Shown piece by piece: positions 7,240 to 15,186 of a stretch of DNA of 64,000 nt (positions are counted from its first letter, which is position 1; each line of letters begins with the position of its first letter). The notes under the pieces are model-generated. The model saw nothing but the letters and a program-made list of their open reading frames with translations. It was not told the origin of the DNA and ran no database searches. A program made the translations under genes and the position numbers. Origin of the DNA: Mucilaginibacter sp. SMC90 (lineage in GTDB: Bacteria; Bacteroidota; Bacteroidia; Sphingobacteriales; Sphingobacteriaceae); contig NZ_CP094527.1 of NCBI RefSeq assembly GCF_022811725.1, positions 7,936,001-8,000,000 on the forward strand. The letters run 5' to 3'.

Positions 7240-9663
7240 TTAATGAATCCTGCCTTTTTCGTCCTGATTACCGGTATCCTGTTTTTCTGCTTTATTTTGA
7301 CTATTGCCAAAACGATAGCTGATCCCCAGCAAAGCATACCTGTTGATCTGGAAATTGGTATATTTTTGCCTTACCCCATTAACAACAGTGGTTACTGCCG
7401 ATGCACTGCTCCTGAAAACATCATTCATCACAAATGAAACGTCAACCTTCTTTTTAAAAACTGATGCTTTAAGGCCGAGGTCGAGTTTATAATAAGCATC
7501 ACTTCGGCCAATATGATCTATCTCCGGAAACTGGTACCAGAAATTTACCGCTCCCGAAAAGGTTTTATCGGCGTTAAAATAAATGTTGTTGTTAGTAGCG
7601 ATGTACGCTCCGAAACCGCTGATATCTTTTACTGCACTGATGGTCGATTTAGCGTCAGTATGGTAAAATGTAAATTGATTGTTATTATCAAGCCAGCTTA
7701 GCAATTGCAACGAGTAATTTTCGGAAATACCCACCCGGTAAGTTCTGATAAAGTTAAGCGGCGTGGTATAAACCAGGTTGGTATCCGGCCTGGCAATGGT
7801 TACATTGTTGAAACCATTGTTGGTTACGTTTAAAAACAAGGCCGATGTAAGCCGGTTTTTGTAGGTATCTGATATCTCAAAATTGGTATTGTATTCGGGT
7901 TGAAGGTAAGGGTTGCCTTCGCCGTAGCTATAAGCCGTAAACAGGCTTTTGAATGGATTAAGGTTCCAGAATGTTGGCCGGTTAACGCGCCTGCCAAAAT
8001 TCAATGATAAGCTATGATCAACAGCGGCCTGGTAACTTACTGTTGCCGATGGAAATAGCCTGGTGTAATTATTAATGGTAGTTTGATCAAGTGTGTGCGA
8101 AAAGCCTTTGGTTTCCGTACGTTCAACGCGCAAGCCGGCCTGATATTTCCACTTGCCATCCTCGCGGTTAATACTGCCATAAACCGATTGGGTATTTTCG
8201 GTATAAGTAAACTCGTTACTCAGGTTCGGATCATACTTTAAAGAATCGTTAGCGGCTTTCTTGTAATAAAAAGCATTGCTGTAATTGTTGATAAAGCTCA
8301 GTTTTCCGCCAAAAGCAAACCGGGCGTATTTGGTTGGCAATAAGGCATCGGCTTTAAAAGTATAAATGTTGATATCCTGCTTATTGGTATCATGATAGCG
8401 GTTACGGCTGGCTGCGTTAAGCGAGCCATCGGCAAGGTAAGTGTTACTTTCAAAGTCAGATCTGTCGGTACGGTAGTAGTTAAAATAATCGGCATTGAGT
8501 ACCAGTTTAGCGCCTGCAGTATCCAGGTTAATGGTGCTGTGCAGGTTAATTGCATTGCTTACAGCCACAGGATGGTAGGTGGCATAAGTTTTCAATGTTG
8601 AATCAATGCCGCCGGTAGCATTATTGATGATAGGGTTGTTTACATGGTCCGATCCATTATAGGTGTTTTTACCGCCCTGGTAATTTACCCCGGCAGTTAC
8701 TTTTGAGCTAAACCGGTAATCGGCCCCGGCAATAAAGTTTAAATTATGGTATCGATAATTGCCGGTATCAGTTTGCAGCCAGGTTTGTTTGGGATAATAA
8801 ATATCGGTTTCAAAACCTTCCAGCTCGTGGTCATGATCAACGTTTACGCTGGCATAGGCCGATAGTTTATTTGAATTATAGTTGATATCGCCGCTTGCAT
8901 TAAGCCACCAGTAGTTGCTGGTGCCGTAAACAGTTGCGGGGCTATGCAGCCATTGCTTATCGTTAATTTGCACACTGCCCGAATAGCCTTGCTTTTTGCT
9001 GTGTTTTAAGGTGATATTGATGAGGCCCGCATTACCTTCTGCATCATAGGCGGCCCCGGGATTTTTGATAAGCTCAATACTGGCTACCTGACTTGCCGAA
9101 AGCGACCGCAAGTAACGAAGCAGATCGGTACCGGCCAACTGCACCAGCCTTTCATTCACCATAACCTTAACACTGCCTTTGCCAACAATGCTCAGATCAT
9201 TATCGCCAACTTTTACACCGGGTACCCTGCCTATAACTGTAAGTGCATCGGCCCCCGCCGATGTTGCACTGGTTGATACATTATAAACAAGCTTATCATT
9301 CCTGTTTTCAACGGCAGCTTTGCTTGCAGTTACGGTTACTTCATTTAACTGTGTGGTATTATCAACAAGGGTAATGTACAACGTGGTATCATGCCGTAGG
9401 TACAACTTGATCTCGGTTTTTTCATAGCCGGTATAAGCAATGGTTAAGCGATAATTGCCCTGATCAACGTTGGTAAAACCAAATACCCCAAGCGAGTCAG
9501 TTTGTACCGCCCTTGTTTGTTCGGAATTTTGCTGTTGTAAGTTAACCACAGCAAAGGGCACCGGAATTTTAGAATTGTTAGCTATTTTACCTGTAACTTT
9601 TATTTGTGCAAACAGACCGCTATAAACTAAGCAGAAAATTAAAACGCTGTAAATATGTTTCAA
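7240..9663 (-). CDS. TonB-dependent-receptor-like outer-membrane barrel protein
   Basis: 807 aa with a signal peptide (cleavage near SGLFAQ). Order of parts: a carboxypeptidase-regulatory-like beta-sandwich at about 20-105, a plug-like domain at about 120-225 (NEVTVTASK, then a GSVKVMVN segment), and a long beta-barrel of the OMP_b-brl_3 type to the end, closing with an aromatic-rich strand. The start codon is TTG at 9663; no ATG is available and the signal peptide begins right there. Ligand unknown; no SusD partner or binding protein is adjacent, so it may take up a small chelate or peptide or be a structural barrel. Confidence 0.87.
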   Translation of the reverse strand: MKHIYSVLIFCLVYSGLFAQIKVTGKIANNSKIPVPFAVVNLQQQNSEQTRAVQTDSLGVFGFTNVDQGNYRLTIAYTGYEKTEIKLYLRHDTTLYITLVDNTTQLNEVTVTASKAAVENRNDKLVYNVSTSATSAGADALTVIGRVPGVKVGDNDLSIVGKGSVKVMVNERLVQLAGTDLLRYLRSLSASQVASIELIKNPGAAYDAEGNAGLINITLKHSKKQGYSGSVQINDKQWLHSPATVYGTSNYWWLNASGDINYNSNKLSAYASVNVDHDHELEGFETDIYYPKQTWLQTDTGNYRYHNLNFIAGADYRFSSKVTAGVNYQGGKNTYNGSDHVNNPIINNATGGIDSTLKTYATYHPVAVSNAINLHSTINLDTAGAKLVLNADYFNYYRTDRSDFESNTYLADGSLNAASRNRYHDTNKQDINIYTFKADALLPTKYARFAFGGKLSFINNYSNAFYYKKAANDSLKYDPNLSNEFTYTENTQSVYGSINREDGKWKYQAGLRVERTETKGFSHTLDQTTINNYTRLFPSATVSYQAAVDHSLSLNFGRRVNRPTFWNLNPFKSLFTAYSYGEGNPYLQPEYNTNFEISDTYKNRLTSALFLNVTNNGFNNVTIARPDTNLVYTTPLNFIRTYRVGISENYSLQLLSWLDNNNQFTFYHTDAKSTISAVKDISGFGAYIATNNNIYFNADKTFSGAVNFWYQFPEIDHIGRSDAYYKLDLGLKASVFKKKVDVSFVMNDVFRSSASAVTTVVNGVRQKYTNFQINRYALLGISYRFGNSQNKAEKQDTGNQDEKGRIH

Positions 9664-9707
9664 AACCGGGAAATGGTTGGGTTTATAATGCCGTAAATTA
9701 AATAAAA

Positions 9708-9734
9708 AACCGCCGCAAATTGTTGGCGGCGGTT
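9708..9734 (-). terminator. Terminator of the 57-aa membrane protein gene
   Basis: AACCGCC/GGCGGTT stem followed on the minus strand by TTTTTTATTT. It lies about 40 bp past the stop of the small minus-strand gene at 9776-9949, which supports transcription of that gene. Confidence 0.75.
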
Positions 9735-9775
9735 CTATTTTATTTATGGCTGTTGCTCCGGAGGCAGGGTTGATA

Positions 9776-9949
9776 TTAATTATCGTTTTTTACATGTTCC
9801 AGTCCACCGTTTTCTGTAACATGGTATTCGGAATATAAATGCGTATCCGGGTTGATGTTATTGCCTTTCTTTTTGCTTTTACGAGGGCCTGATACTGCCA
9901 GAATAATGGCAGCCAGGAAGAGGGTTATCTCTATCAAACTCACTAACAT
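9776..9949 (-). CDS. Small single-span membrane protein (57 aa)
   Basis: Starts ATG at 9949. Residues 1-20 form one hydrophobic helix (MLVSLIEITLFLAAIILAVS), followed by a basic patch RKSKKK and a polar tail with SEYHVTENGG. I do not recognise a family. It is supported by the helix-then-basic pattern of small inner-membrane proteins, by a rho-independent terminator directly downstream, and by good codon use. The basic patch suggests the tail is cytoplasmic. It could also be a leader for the TonB-receptor gene, but the terminator between them argues against that. Confidence 0.55.
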   Translation of the reverse strand: MLVSLIEITLFLAAIILAVSGPRKSKKKGNNINPDTHLYSEYHVTENGGLEHVKNDN

Positions 9950-10058
9950 GGGGAGATGTTTTGGTATTCTTCATTGTGTTGATTGATTGTTGATTGTTTT
10001 TCGTTTTATTTAGTTTGATTGTAAAATAAGAAAATAAATCCTGATGTTATTATCCCTC

Positions 10059-10093
10059 GTGAAAATTACTGTGGTTTTTTGTGCCGATATTTG
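10059..10093 (+). promoter_or_regulatory. Promoter/operator block A ahead of the Crp/Fnr gene
   Basis: GTGAAAATTACTG (10059-10071) is followed by TTTTTTGTGCC and a TATTTG box. The same 13-mer with a similar downstream layout recurs at 10759-10771 ahead of the next gene. This points to a shared promoter or a regulator site. Confidence 0.5.
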
Positions 10094-10117
10094 AATTAAC
10101 TACGCTTTGTTAACACT

Positions 10118-10714
10118 ATGGAATCAAAACAGGAATTATTGAACGAATTGCTTGGCAAATTTGCCGATCTCTCGGCCGATGATGTCAACGTGAGTCTGCC
10201 CTATTGGCGCACCCGTAAAATCACCAAAAGTGACTTTTTCAACATGCAAAGTTTTGTATGTACCGATCTCGCGCTGATCACCAAAGGCCTGTTCCGCATT
10301 TACTATGTGCACCCCGAAACGCAGGAAGAAAAGAATATCTACTTCTTTTCCGAGCGGCAATTCCTGGTGTCGTTCCGGAGTTTTATAAACCAGTACCCTT
10401 GCGCTTATTTTATCCAGGCGATGGAAGACGCCGAGATCATATCCATCAATTATACCGATCTTCAGTACCTTTACAGCACGCCAACCGGCTGGCAGCGCTT
10501 TGGCCGCCTCATTGCCGAATTGTTTTTCAACCAGTCGCAGGCCCGAACCGAAGAATTTCTGTTCAATACTGCCGAAGAACGTTATTTGAAAATGATAACT
10601 CAGCACCCTAACATTGTAAGCCGCATTCCGGCGTATCATATCTCATCCTACCTGGGCATCAAAAACCCATCGCTTACCCGTATCAAAAAACGGTTATCGC
10701 AGCAAAAGCCTTAA
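10118..10714 (+). CDS. Crp/Fnr-family transcriptional regulator
   Basis: 198 aa. The N-terminal two thirds form a cyclic-nucleotide-binding-type beta-barrel (LITKGLFRIYYV, then FFSERQFLVSF), linked by a dimer helix (GRLIAELFFNQSQARTEEFL) to a winged-helix end with a recognisable recognition helix (ISSYLGIKNPSLTRIKKRL). The phosphate-binding residues that hold cAMP in true CRP are not evident, as is usual for Bacteroidota members, so the effector is unknown. It precedes a small membrane protein gene with a shared upstream 13-mer, so it may control itself and that neighbour. Confidence 0.87.
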   Translation: MESKQELLNELLGKFADLSADDVNVSLPYWRTRKITKSDFFNMQSFVCTDLALITKGLFRIYYVHPETQEEKNIYFFSERQFLVSFRSFINQYPCAYFIQAMEDAEIISINYTDLQYLYSTPTGWQRFGRLIAELFFNQSQARTEEFLFNTAEERYLKMITQHPNIVSRIPAYHISSYLGIKNPSLTRIKKRLSQQKP

Positions 10715-10758
10715 AAACGAAACTTTGCTGACAATTCCCCATCCCGGTTTTCACCCAG

Positions 10759-10796
10759 GTGAAAATTACTGCCCCGTTTTGTACGCAACTTTGCTT
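10759..10796 (+). promoter_or_regulatory. Promoter/operator block B ahead of the DUF308-like gene
   Basis: GTGAAAATTACTG (10759-10771), then CGTTTTGTAC and an ACTTTG box, mirroring block A. Its start is 70 bp ahead of the next gene; block A is 59 bp ahead of its gene. Confidence 0.5.
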
Positions 10797-10828
10797 CATC
10801 AAACAAAACGAAATAAAAATTTAAAGTC

Positions 10829-11416
10829 ATGTCAGCAAATAAAACATTGATCATAGAAACTTCAGCTGCGGCTAACACAGCCCGCGAATTGCGCAAATTA
10901 TATTTTACAAGGGTTGCATTTTCGGTTACCTGGGTAATCCTGGTATCCTTATTGGCAAAAACCTCATTCACTGCAGCCACCATATTACTGGTGATCTATC
11001 CATTGTGGGATGTGGTGGGTACCTTTCTTGATATCCGCGCAAACCAGGGCAATGGCACTTCAGTAACACCGCAATACGTTAACGCCGCTATAAGTATTGT
11101 TACCACCATTGCGGTTGGCTTTGCTATAACCAAAGGTGTTCCATCGGCACTGATTGTATTTGGTGCCTGGGCTTTATTAACCGGGTTGATACAACTGGTA
11201 TTGGGCTTAAAAAGGCGCAAAGAATTTGGCGGCCAATGGCCAATGATATTAAGTGGTGGCCAGTCAATGCTTGCAGGTATATCATTTATAGCCATGGCCC
11301 ATTCGCCTAATATGGGGATTGTTAATTTGGCAGGATATTCGGCCTTTGGTGCTTTTTATTACTTACTGGCCGCTATCAGGCTGGGTAAAAGCGCCAAACA
11401 GACTTTACAGGCTTAA
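10829..11416 (+). CDS. DUF308/HdeD-like integral membrane protein
   Basis: 195 aa. After a polar N-terminus of about 25 residues there are six hydrophobic helices in pairs, with a charged loop (LDIRANQGNGT) and a basic loop (GLKRRKEFGG) between them. This is the layout of HdeD/DUF308 small membrane proteins, some of which are tied to acid or stress response. No catalytic motif is visible. The gene has its own promoter-like block shared with the Crp/Fnr gene upstream and a terminator downstream. Confidence 0.7.
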   Translation: MSANKTLIIETSAAANTARELRKLYFTRVAFSVTWVILVSLLAKTSFTAATILLVIYPLWDVVGTFLDIRANQGNGTSVTPQYVNAAISIVTTIAVGFAITKGVPSALIVFGAWALLTGLIQLVLGLKRRKEFGGQWPMILSGGQSMLAGISFIAMAHSPNMGIVNLAGYSAFGAFYYLLAAIRLGKSAKQTLQA

Positions 11417-11448
11417 TATATCAGATAAAGGATTAGGTGTAATTGATG

Positions 11449-11482
11449 AGCCTTTGGTTGTGTAAACCAAGGGCTTTTTTTA
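11449..11482 (+). terminator. Rho-independent terminator after the DUF308-like gene
   Basis: AGCCTTTGGTT-gtgt-AACCAAGGGCT followed by seven T residues. Confidence 0.88.
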
Positions 11483-11488
11483 TTACCA

Positions 11489-11616
11489 GGTCATTGCAAG
11501 CGATAGCATGGCAACCTCGTCGGATACAGGGTGAATTGCAAGGTGGCTGTGCATGGCTACGAGATTGCCGCGTCGCGTCCAGCGCTTCGGCCCCCCGCCG
11601 CTCCTCGCAATGACAT
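11489..11616. repeat. REP-like palindromic repeat, family A, copy 2
   Basis: Starts GGTCATTGCAAGCGA and ends CTCCTCGCAATGACAT, with inner GGCAACCTCGTCGG and CTACGAGATTGCCGCG arms. It marks the downstream end of the aryl-polyene operon. Confidence 0.85.
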
Positions 11617-11619
11617 TCT

Positions 11620-11979
11620 TTATTTAAACAGTCCCTTAAACTTCAAAAACACAGTCCCTTCATTCACCAACTGTGCATCAGCTTTAACCTGTCCTTCAAT
11701 AGTATTAACCTTTATTTCCAGCCCAATCTGCTTATGTTGAGTGGGATCCATAAACGATAAAAACTTAATATTATCTGCCTTAATCAGTTGTAGTCTTTTA
11801 TCAATATAGGCTTCAAGCACCTCCTTGATCATCTGCATCATACAAACCCCCGGTACAACCGGGTTGCCCGGAAAATGCCCTTTGAAAATATCATGTGCGG
11901 GGTTAAGGGTGATTGTGGTTTTAAGCAAAACATCATTAACCACAGGCGGAGTAAAACTGAAAAAAGTATCCTTGAGCAT
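11620..11979 (-). CDS. Hotdog-fold 3-hydroxyacyl-ACP dehydratase (FabZ-like)
   Basis: 119 aa. The HFPGNPVVPGV motif at 35-45 with catalytic His35 is the FabZ/FabA signature; the following helix (CMMQMIKEVLEAYI) is the usual central hotdog helix. It should remove water from 3-hydroxyacyl-ACP so that a conjugated double bond remains, as needed each round in aryl-polyene synthesis. Slightly short for FabZ (about 140), as seen in pigment clusters. Its ATG overlaps the stop of the lipoprotein gene (TAATG), so translation is coupled. It is the last gene of the operon. Confidence 0.85.
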   Translation of the reverse strand: MLKDTFFSFTPPVVNDVLLKTTITLNPAHDIFKGHFPGNPVVPGVCMMQMIKEVLEAYIDKRLQLIKADNIKFLSFMDPTQHKQIGLEIKVNTIEGQVKADAQLVNEGTVFLKFKGLFK

Positions 11980-12599
11980 TATCGTTTGAGGCGTTTAAGG
12001 CCGATGTTAAATTTAAAGTTTTTATGACTGATGCCAATGGTATCGGCAACGCCGTCGTGGATGCCGCCCACAATGGCCTGCACTACCGGCTTCCGATCCG
12101 ACGAGCGCTCCATGCGGATCAACTCTGTTCCGGCCTTGTTGGTGATGTAGTAATTGGCACCCTTTTCCTGCGGAAAAACATAGTACAAGTATTTATCATC
12201 TTTGCGAATATAACCGGTTGAAGGATTTTGTTTGCGCATCATCACCAGTTCAAAATCTTTTTGCAGCGTAATGATCACCGGGCGCTTATCCATTTGCTTA
12301 ATGATGTAATACACTTTAAAACCGCCGTCGGGCTTAAACTCAAAATCAAAAAATTTAAAGCCCATCTCGTTGCTGAACACCATGCGCACGCTTTTATCGG
12401 GCAGGGTTTTAATAAGCAGCAGTCCGCTTAAATGGTGACCGCCTATCACATCAACCTCAGTTTTGTAAAGTACATTGGTAAAATCGGGCGCAAACTTTTT
12501 AATGTCACGCACATCGCCCCCGGCCGGTTTCAGATTTTTATAAACCGATGAGCAGCTTGCCAGGATGAGCAGGCAGCTACTTAATAGCAAAAAGCGCAT
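11979..12599 (-). CDS. Outer-membrane-type lipoprotein of the aryl-polyene cluster
   Basis: 206 aa from the ATG at 12599, chosen because it opens a lipoprotein signal (MRFLLLSSCLLILASC, Cys16); longer in-frame starts would bury it. The first 23 bp overlap the end of the LolA-like gene. The mature part is beta-rich with no motif I can name. A LolA/LolB-like sandwich would fit its length, its lipid anchor and its place next to a LolA-like carrier, making it a candidate acceptor that takes the pigment lipid at the outer membrane. That role is inference. Confidence 0.65.
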   Translation of the reverse strand: MRFLLLSSCLLILASCSSVYKNLKPAGGDVRDIKKFAPDFTNVLYKTEVDVIGGHHLSGLLLIKTLPDKSVRMVFSNEMGFKFFDFEFKPDGGFKVYYIIKQMDKRPVIITLQKDFELVMMRKQNPSTGYIRKDDKYLYYVFPQEKGANYYITNKAGTELIRMERSSDRKPVVQAIVGGIHDGVADTIGISHKNFKFNIGLKRLKR

Positions 12600-13377
12600 C
12601 CGGAATAGTAGCATTGATCTCTTTGTTAGTGAAATGAAGCGTGGTGCTATCGCCCGAACCCTCCAGCATCTCAATGGTATTTACAGAATAGTCCTTTTTA
12701 TCAACAGTAATTTCAATGGTTTTGAAAAAATCGCTCAATTGCTTGTTTACCGGCGAAAGCGAAACCAGATAAGTCCCCTTGTTTTCATAAACCGCCGACT
12801 TGAAATCACCGCTGTTGAGCGCTGTGCCCTGGATGCAGTCCACTACAATTTTGTTGATCTGCTTAAATACCTTGTTAGACCGGGTAGATACCTTGTTTTC
12901 CTTCTGGCCGTCCTTGATATACACATTGTCCTTGTTCAGGATCATGAGGTAGCTAAAGGGTTGGGTGTATTCCATCCGCAGCATATTTGGCTTGCGGTAC
13001 CAGAATTTTCCTTTTGAAGTGATCTTTTCCGATAACATACTCAGGCTTTTTTCCTGGGTGAAATCACTTTTAATGCTGTTGGTTTTTGCAGCAACTTCGG
13101 CAAATTGCTGTTTAAATTTGGTAAGATCGGATAGCTGGGTGTAGCCTGCGTGCTGGGCATGAGCGGTTAGGCCGAAAGAAAGGAAAGCAACGAAAAGACA
13201 GATCGCTTTGACCCAATTAGAATGAGCGCAAGCCGGTGCGGTTCCTTCCTTGGGGAAGGAGGAGGTAGGGGTAAAACGCTGATGAAACCCCTCCCTACAC
13301 CCTCCCAAGGGAGGGAATCGCACGGCCCCGGCTTCAACTTTCGTTATATTATCTTCATTAAAAATTGCTTTACGCAT
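12577..13377 (-). CDS. LolA-like periplasmic lipid/lipoprotein carrier with repeat-derived N-terminal extension
   Basis: 266 aa. The mature part from about residue 76 has the LolA pattern: FTQEKSLSMLSEKITSKGKFWYRKPNMLR-type strands, MEYTQPF, then a hydrophobic beta-sandwich. Such proteins in aryl-polyene loci probably carry pigment lipid across the periplasm. The signal peptide (WVKAICLFVAFLSFG...AHAQ) begins only at about residue 55. The preceding residues, about 20-45, are encoded by a palindromic repeat (13239-13320) of the GTGCGATTCCC family. The ATG at 13377 overlaps the stop of the deacetylase gene by 8 bases, which looks like the native coupled start. No good start codon exists between repeat and signal peptide. 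Confidence 0.82.
   Translation of the reverse strand: MRKAIFNEDNITKVEAGAVRFPPLGGCREGFHQRFTPTSSFPKEGTAPACAHSNWVKAICLFVAFLSFGLTAHAQHAGYTQLSDLTKFKQQFAEVAAKTNSIKSDFTQEKSLSMLSEKITSKGKFWYRKPNMLRMEYTQPFSYLMILNKDNVYIKDGQKENKVSTRSNKVFKQINKIVVDCIQGTALNSGDFKSAVYENKGTYLVSLSPVNKQLSDFFKTIEITVDKKDYSVNTIEMLEGSGDSTTLHFTNKEINATIPDALFAIK
13239..13324. repeat. C/T-rich palindromic repeat, family B, inside the LolA-like gene
   Basis: Left arm TTCCTTGGGGAAGGAGG..AGGGGT pairs with right arm ACCCCTCCCTACACCC..GGGAGGGAATCGCAC. On the minus strand it begins GTGCGATTCCCTCCC, the same entry sequence as the copy at 24.0 kb. It keeps the reading frame open. Confidence 0.8.
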
Positions 13378-14140
13378 AAGCCTGTAAATTTAGCATTTTA
13401 TCCAGTCGCACTATTTCGTATCCCTTTGCTTTAGCATGTTCAATAAACAGGGGTAAAACCGAAATTGTTGCGGCTCCCGTATCATGAAACAGGAAAATAG
13501 CGCCGGGGTTTAACCGGCGGGTTATCTTACTTAACAGTTTTTGATTGTCTTTAATAACAGTATCCATCGAGCGTACGCTCCAGCCTATCGGTACCAACCT
13601 GCTTTTTACAATGGCCTTCTTCAAATTGGGATTGATCACCCCGTAAGGCGGCCTGAATAACTGCGGACTTAAATTGATCGTTTGCCTTATCAATTGGTTT
13701 GCCCTAAGGATATCATCAAGCATTTTGGCCGATGAAAACAGATCGAACCAAAAATGATGCGAAAAACTGTGGTTACCGATAATGTGCCCCTGTTCATGAA
13801 TGCGCTTTAGAGTTGCCTCATTGCCTGCAATCCGATTGCCGATGCAGAAAAATGCTGCCTGGGCGTTATGCTGTTTTAAAATATCCAGTATTTGAGGCGT
13901 AGCTGCGTTTGGCCCGTCGTCGAAAGTAATGGCTATAACTTTTTTACTGGTTTTGAGCGAGCAAACCACCCGCATAAAAAAATTGGAGCCGATATAATAG
14001 CAACCGTAAAATAATATCAGCGAGTAAATAACAATAAGTGCCAGGTAACTCCACAATGACACCCCGTCTGTAATATGCTGCCAGATTACTAACCCCAGCA
14101 GGCCAACAAAAAGGATATTGGTGTTCCTGAAGTTTAACAT
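13370..14140 (-). CDS. Membrane-anchored polysaccharide deacetylase-like (NodB-fold) protein
   Basis: 256 aa from the ATG at 14140, which overlaps the stop of the chain-length-factor gene (ATGTTAA); a longer in-frame start exists but is less likely. Two hydrophobic helices (about 8-20 and 30-50) anchor it. The NodB domain follows: TFDDGP at 72-77 with the metal/catalytic Asp pair, HSFSH at 124-128 with the two metal-binding His, RPPYG at 163-167, and a late LFHD motif. All catalytic residues appear intact, so it should be an active carbohydrate-ester or amide deacetylase. Such genes recur in flexirubin clusters; the substrate there is not settled. Confidence 0.83.
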   Translation of the reverse strand: MLNFRNTNILFVGLLGLVIWQHITDGVSLWSYLALIVIYSLILFYGCYYIGSNFFMRVVCSLKTSKKVIAITFDDGPNAATPQILDILKQHNAQAAFFCIGNRIAGNEATLKRIHEQGHIIGNHSFSHHFWFDLFSSAKMLDDILRANQLIRQTINLSPQLFRPPYGVINPNLKKAIVKSRLVPIGWSVRSMDTVIKDNQKLLSKITRRLNPGAIFLFHDTGAATISVLPLFIEHAKAKGYEIVRLDKMLNLQAYA

Positions 14141-15183
14141 GCCGAGAGCAGGATTAACGAGTGGTGAATATTTTGGTAGTGATTGTAGATCAACACTTTT
14201 TTTAACGGAATTTGGTTGCTCTGCGGCACAAATGAACAAACATCGTTTTTAATTTCATGGGCAGCCAGCCACATTGCAAATGCAGATGAGGTTGGGTATT
14301 CACCGCACAGGGCCTTGTAGCTGATGGCAGGAATATGGGCAAAATCATATTGCTGCAATTGACCGTAAACTGTGTCGTTTTTTAAATCCCCGTTATTGCC
14401 TGTTATCACCAGGTCAATTTCGTTAATATCGATATGCCGGGTTAACAAAAAGGTGTTGATATGCTGTTGTATTTCGGCTATGCTGCGCGGTTTGTAAAAA
14501 CTGGATACACCTTCAATTTTAGCCCAATCATTACCTGATGCTTCCTGGCTTAACATAAAAAATGCCGCCCCTTCACCTGCCATTGTCCCTTTACCCGGAA
14601 TGTTAAGCAATTCAAAGTTTGATCCCGGGAACCTGCGATATAAGCCCATCCTTTTTAAAATAGCATGGCTGTTAGCCGTGATTTCGTCAATACCTCCAAC
14701 CAGTACATTAGCTGCAGTCCCCTCATACAAAAGCATCATGGCATCAAGCAGGGCATTTTCAAATGATGCACCGCCATTTACAAAGGTATTGTTATAGTTA
14801 TGGCATTGCAGCAACAAGGCTATCTGTGCGCTGATGGTATTATGGGTTGATTGGATAAAGGCCGTGGGTGCAAGCGCTTCTTCGTTCTGCTGCACCATTT
14901 TACTCAGAAAAGTATTGGTATCATCCAGGCAGCCATAGGCAGTTCCGGTAATGATAGCACCTGGCATTGGTATGCCGGCTTGCTGCAAACAATCCATTCC
15001 TGCAGCCACACCCATTTTAATGATGCGGCTCATGCGGCGAATGAGTTTCGGATCGATCAGGGTTTTATAATCCGGTTCGATACAGCTGAGCAGGTCGCCG
15101 GTGTATTCAACCAGTTCCGAAAGGAACGGCTGATTACCAAAAGTGTTTTGCGGCGATATGTTGCTTGCTGCCCTGATGTACAT
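14134..15183 (-). CDS. Beta-ketoacyl synthase-like chain-length factor (no active-site Cys)
   Basis: 349 aa with a thiolase/ketosynthase fold. Where active ketosynthases have the nucleophilic Cys, this protein reads FVNGGASF (around residue 138), with no Cys, and the later catalytic His motifs are lost as well. It therefore resembles chain-length factors (ketoacyl-synt_2 type) that pair with an active ketosynthase to set polyene length. It directly follows an active ketosynthase gene, as expected for a KS-CLF pair, and is translationally coupled to the deacetylase gene behind it. Confidence 0.83.
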   Translation of the reverse strand: MYIRAASNISPQNTFGNQPFLSELVEYTGDLLSCIEPDYKTLIDPKLIRRMSRIIKMGVAAGMDCLQQAGIPMPGAIITGTAYGCLDDTNTFLSKMVQQNEEALAPTAFIQSTHNTISAQIALLLQCHNYNNTFVNGGASFENALLDAMMLLYEGTAANVLVGGIDEITANSHAILKRMGLYRRFPGSNFELLNIPGKGTMAGEGAAFFMLSQEASGNDWAKIEGVSSFYKPRSIAEIQQHINTFLLTRHIDINEIDLVITGNNGDLKNDTVYGQLQQYDFAHIPAISYKALCGEYPTSSAFAMWLAAHEIKNDVCSFVPQSNQIPLKKVLIYNHYQNIHHSLILLSAC

Positions 15184-15186
15184 TCC

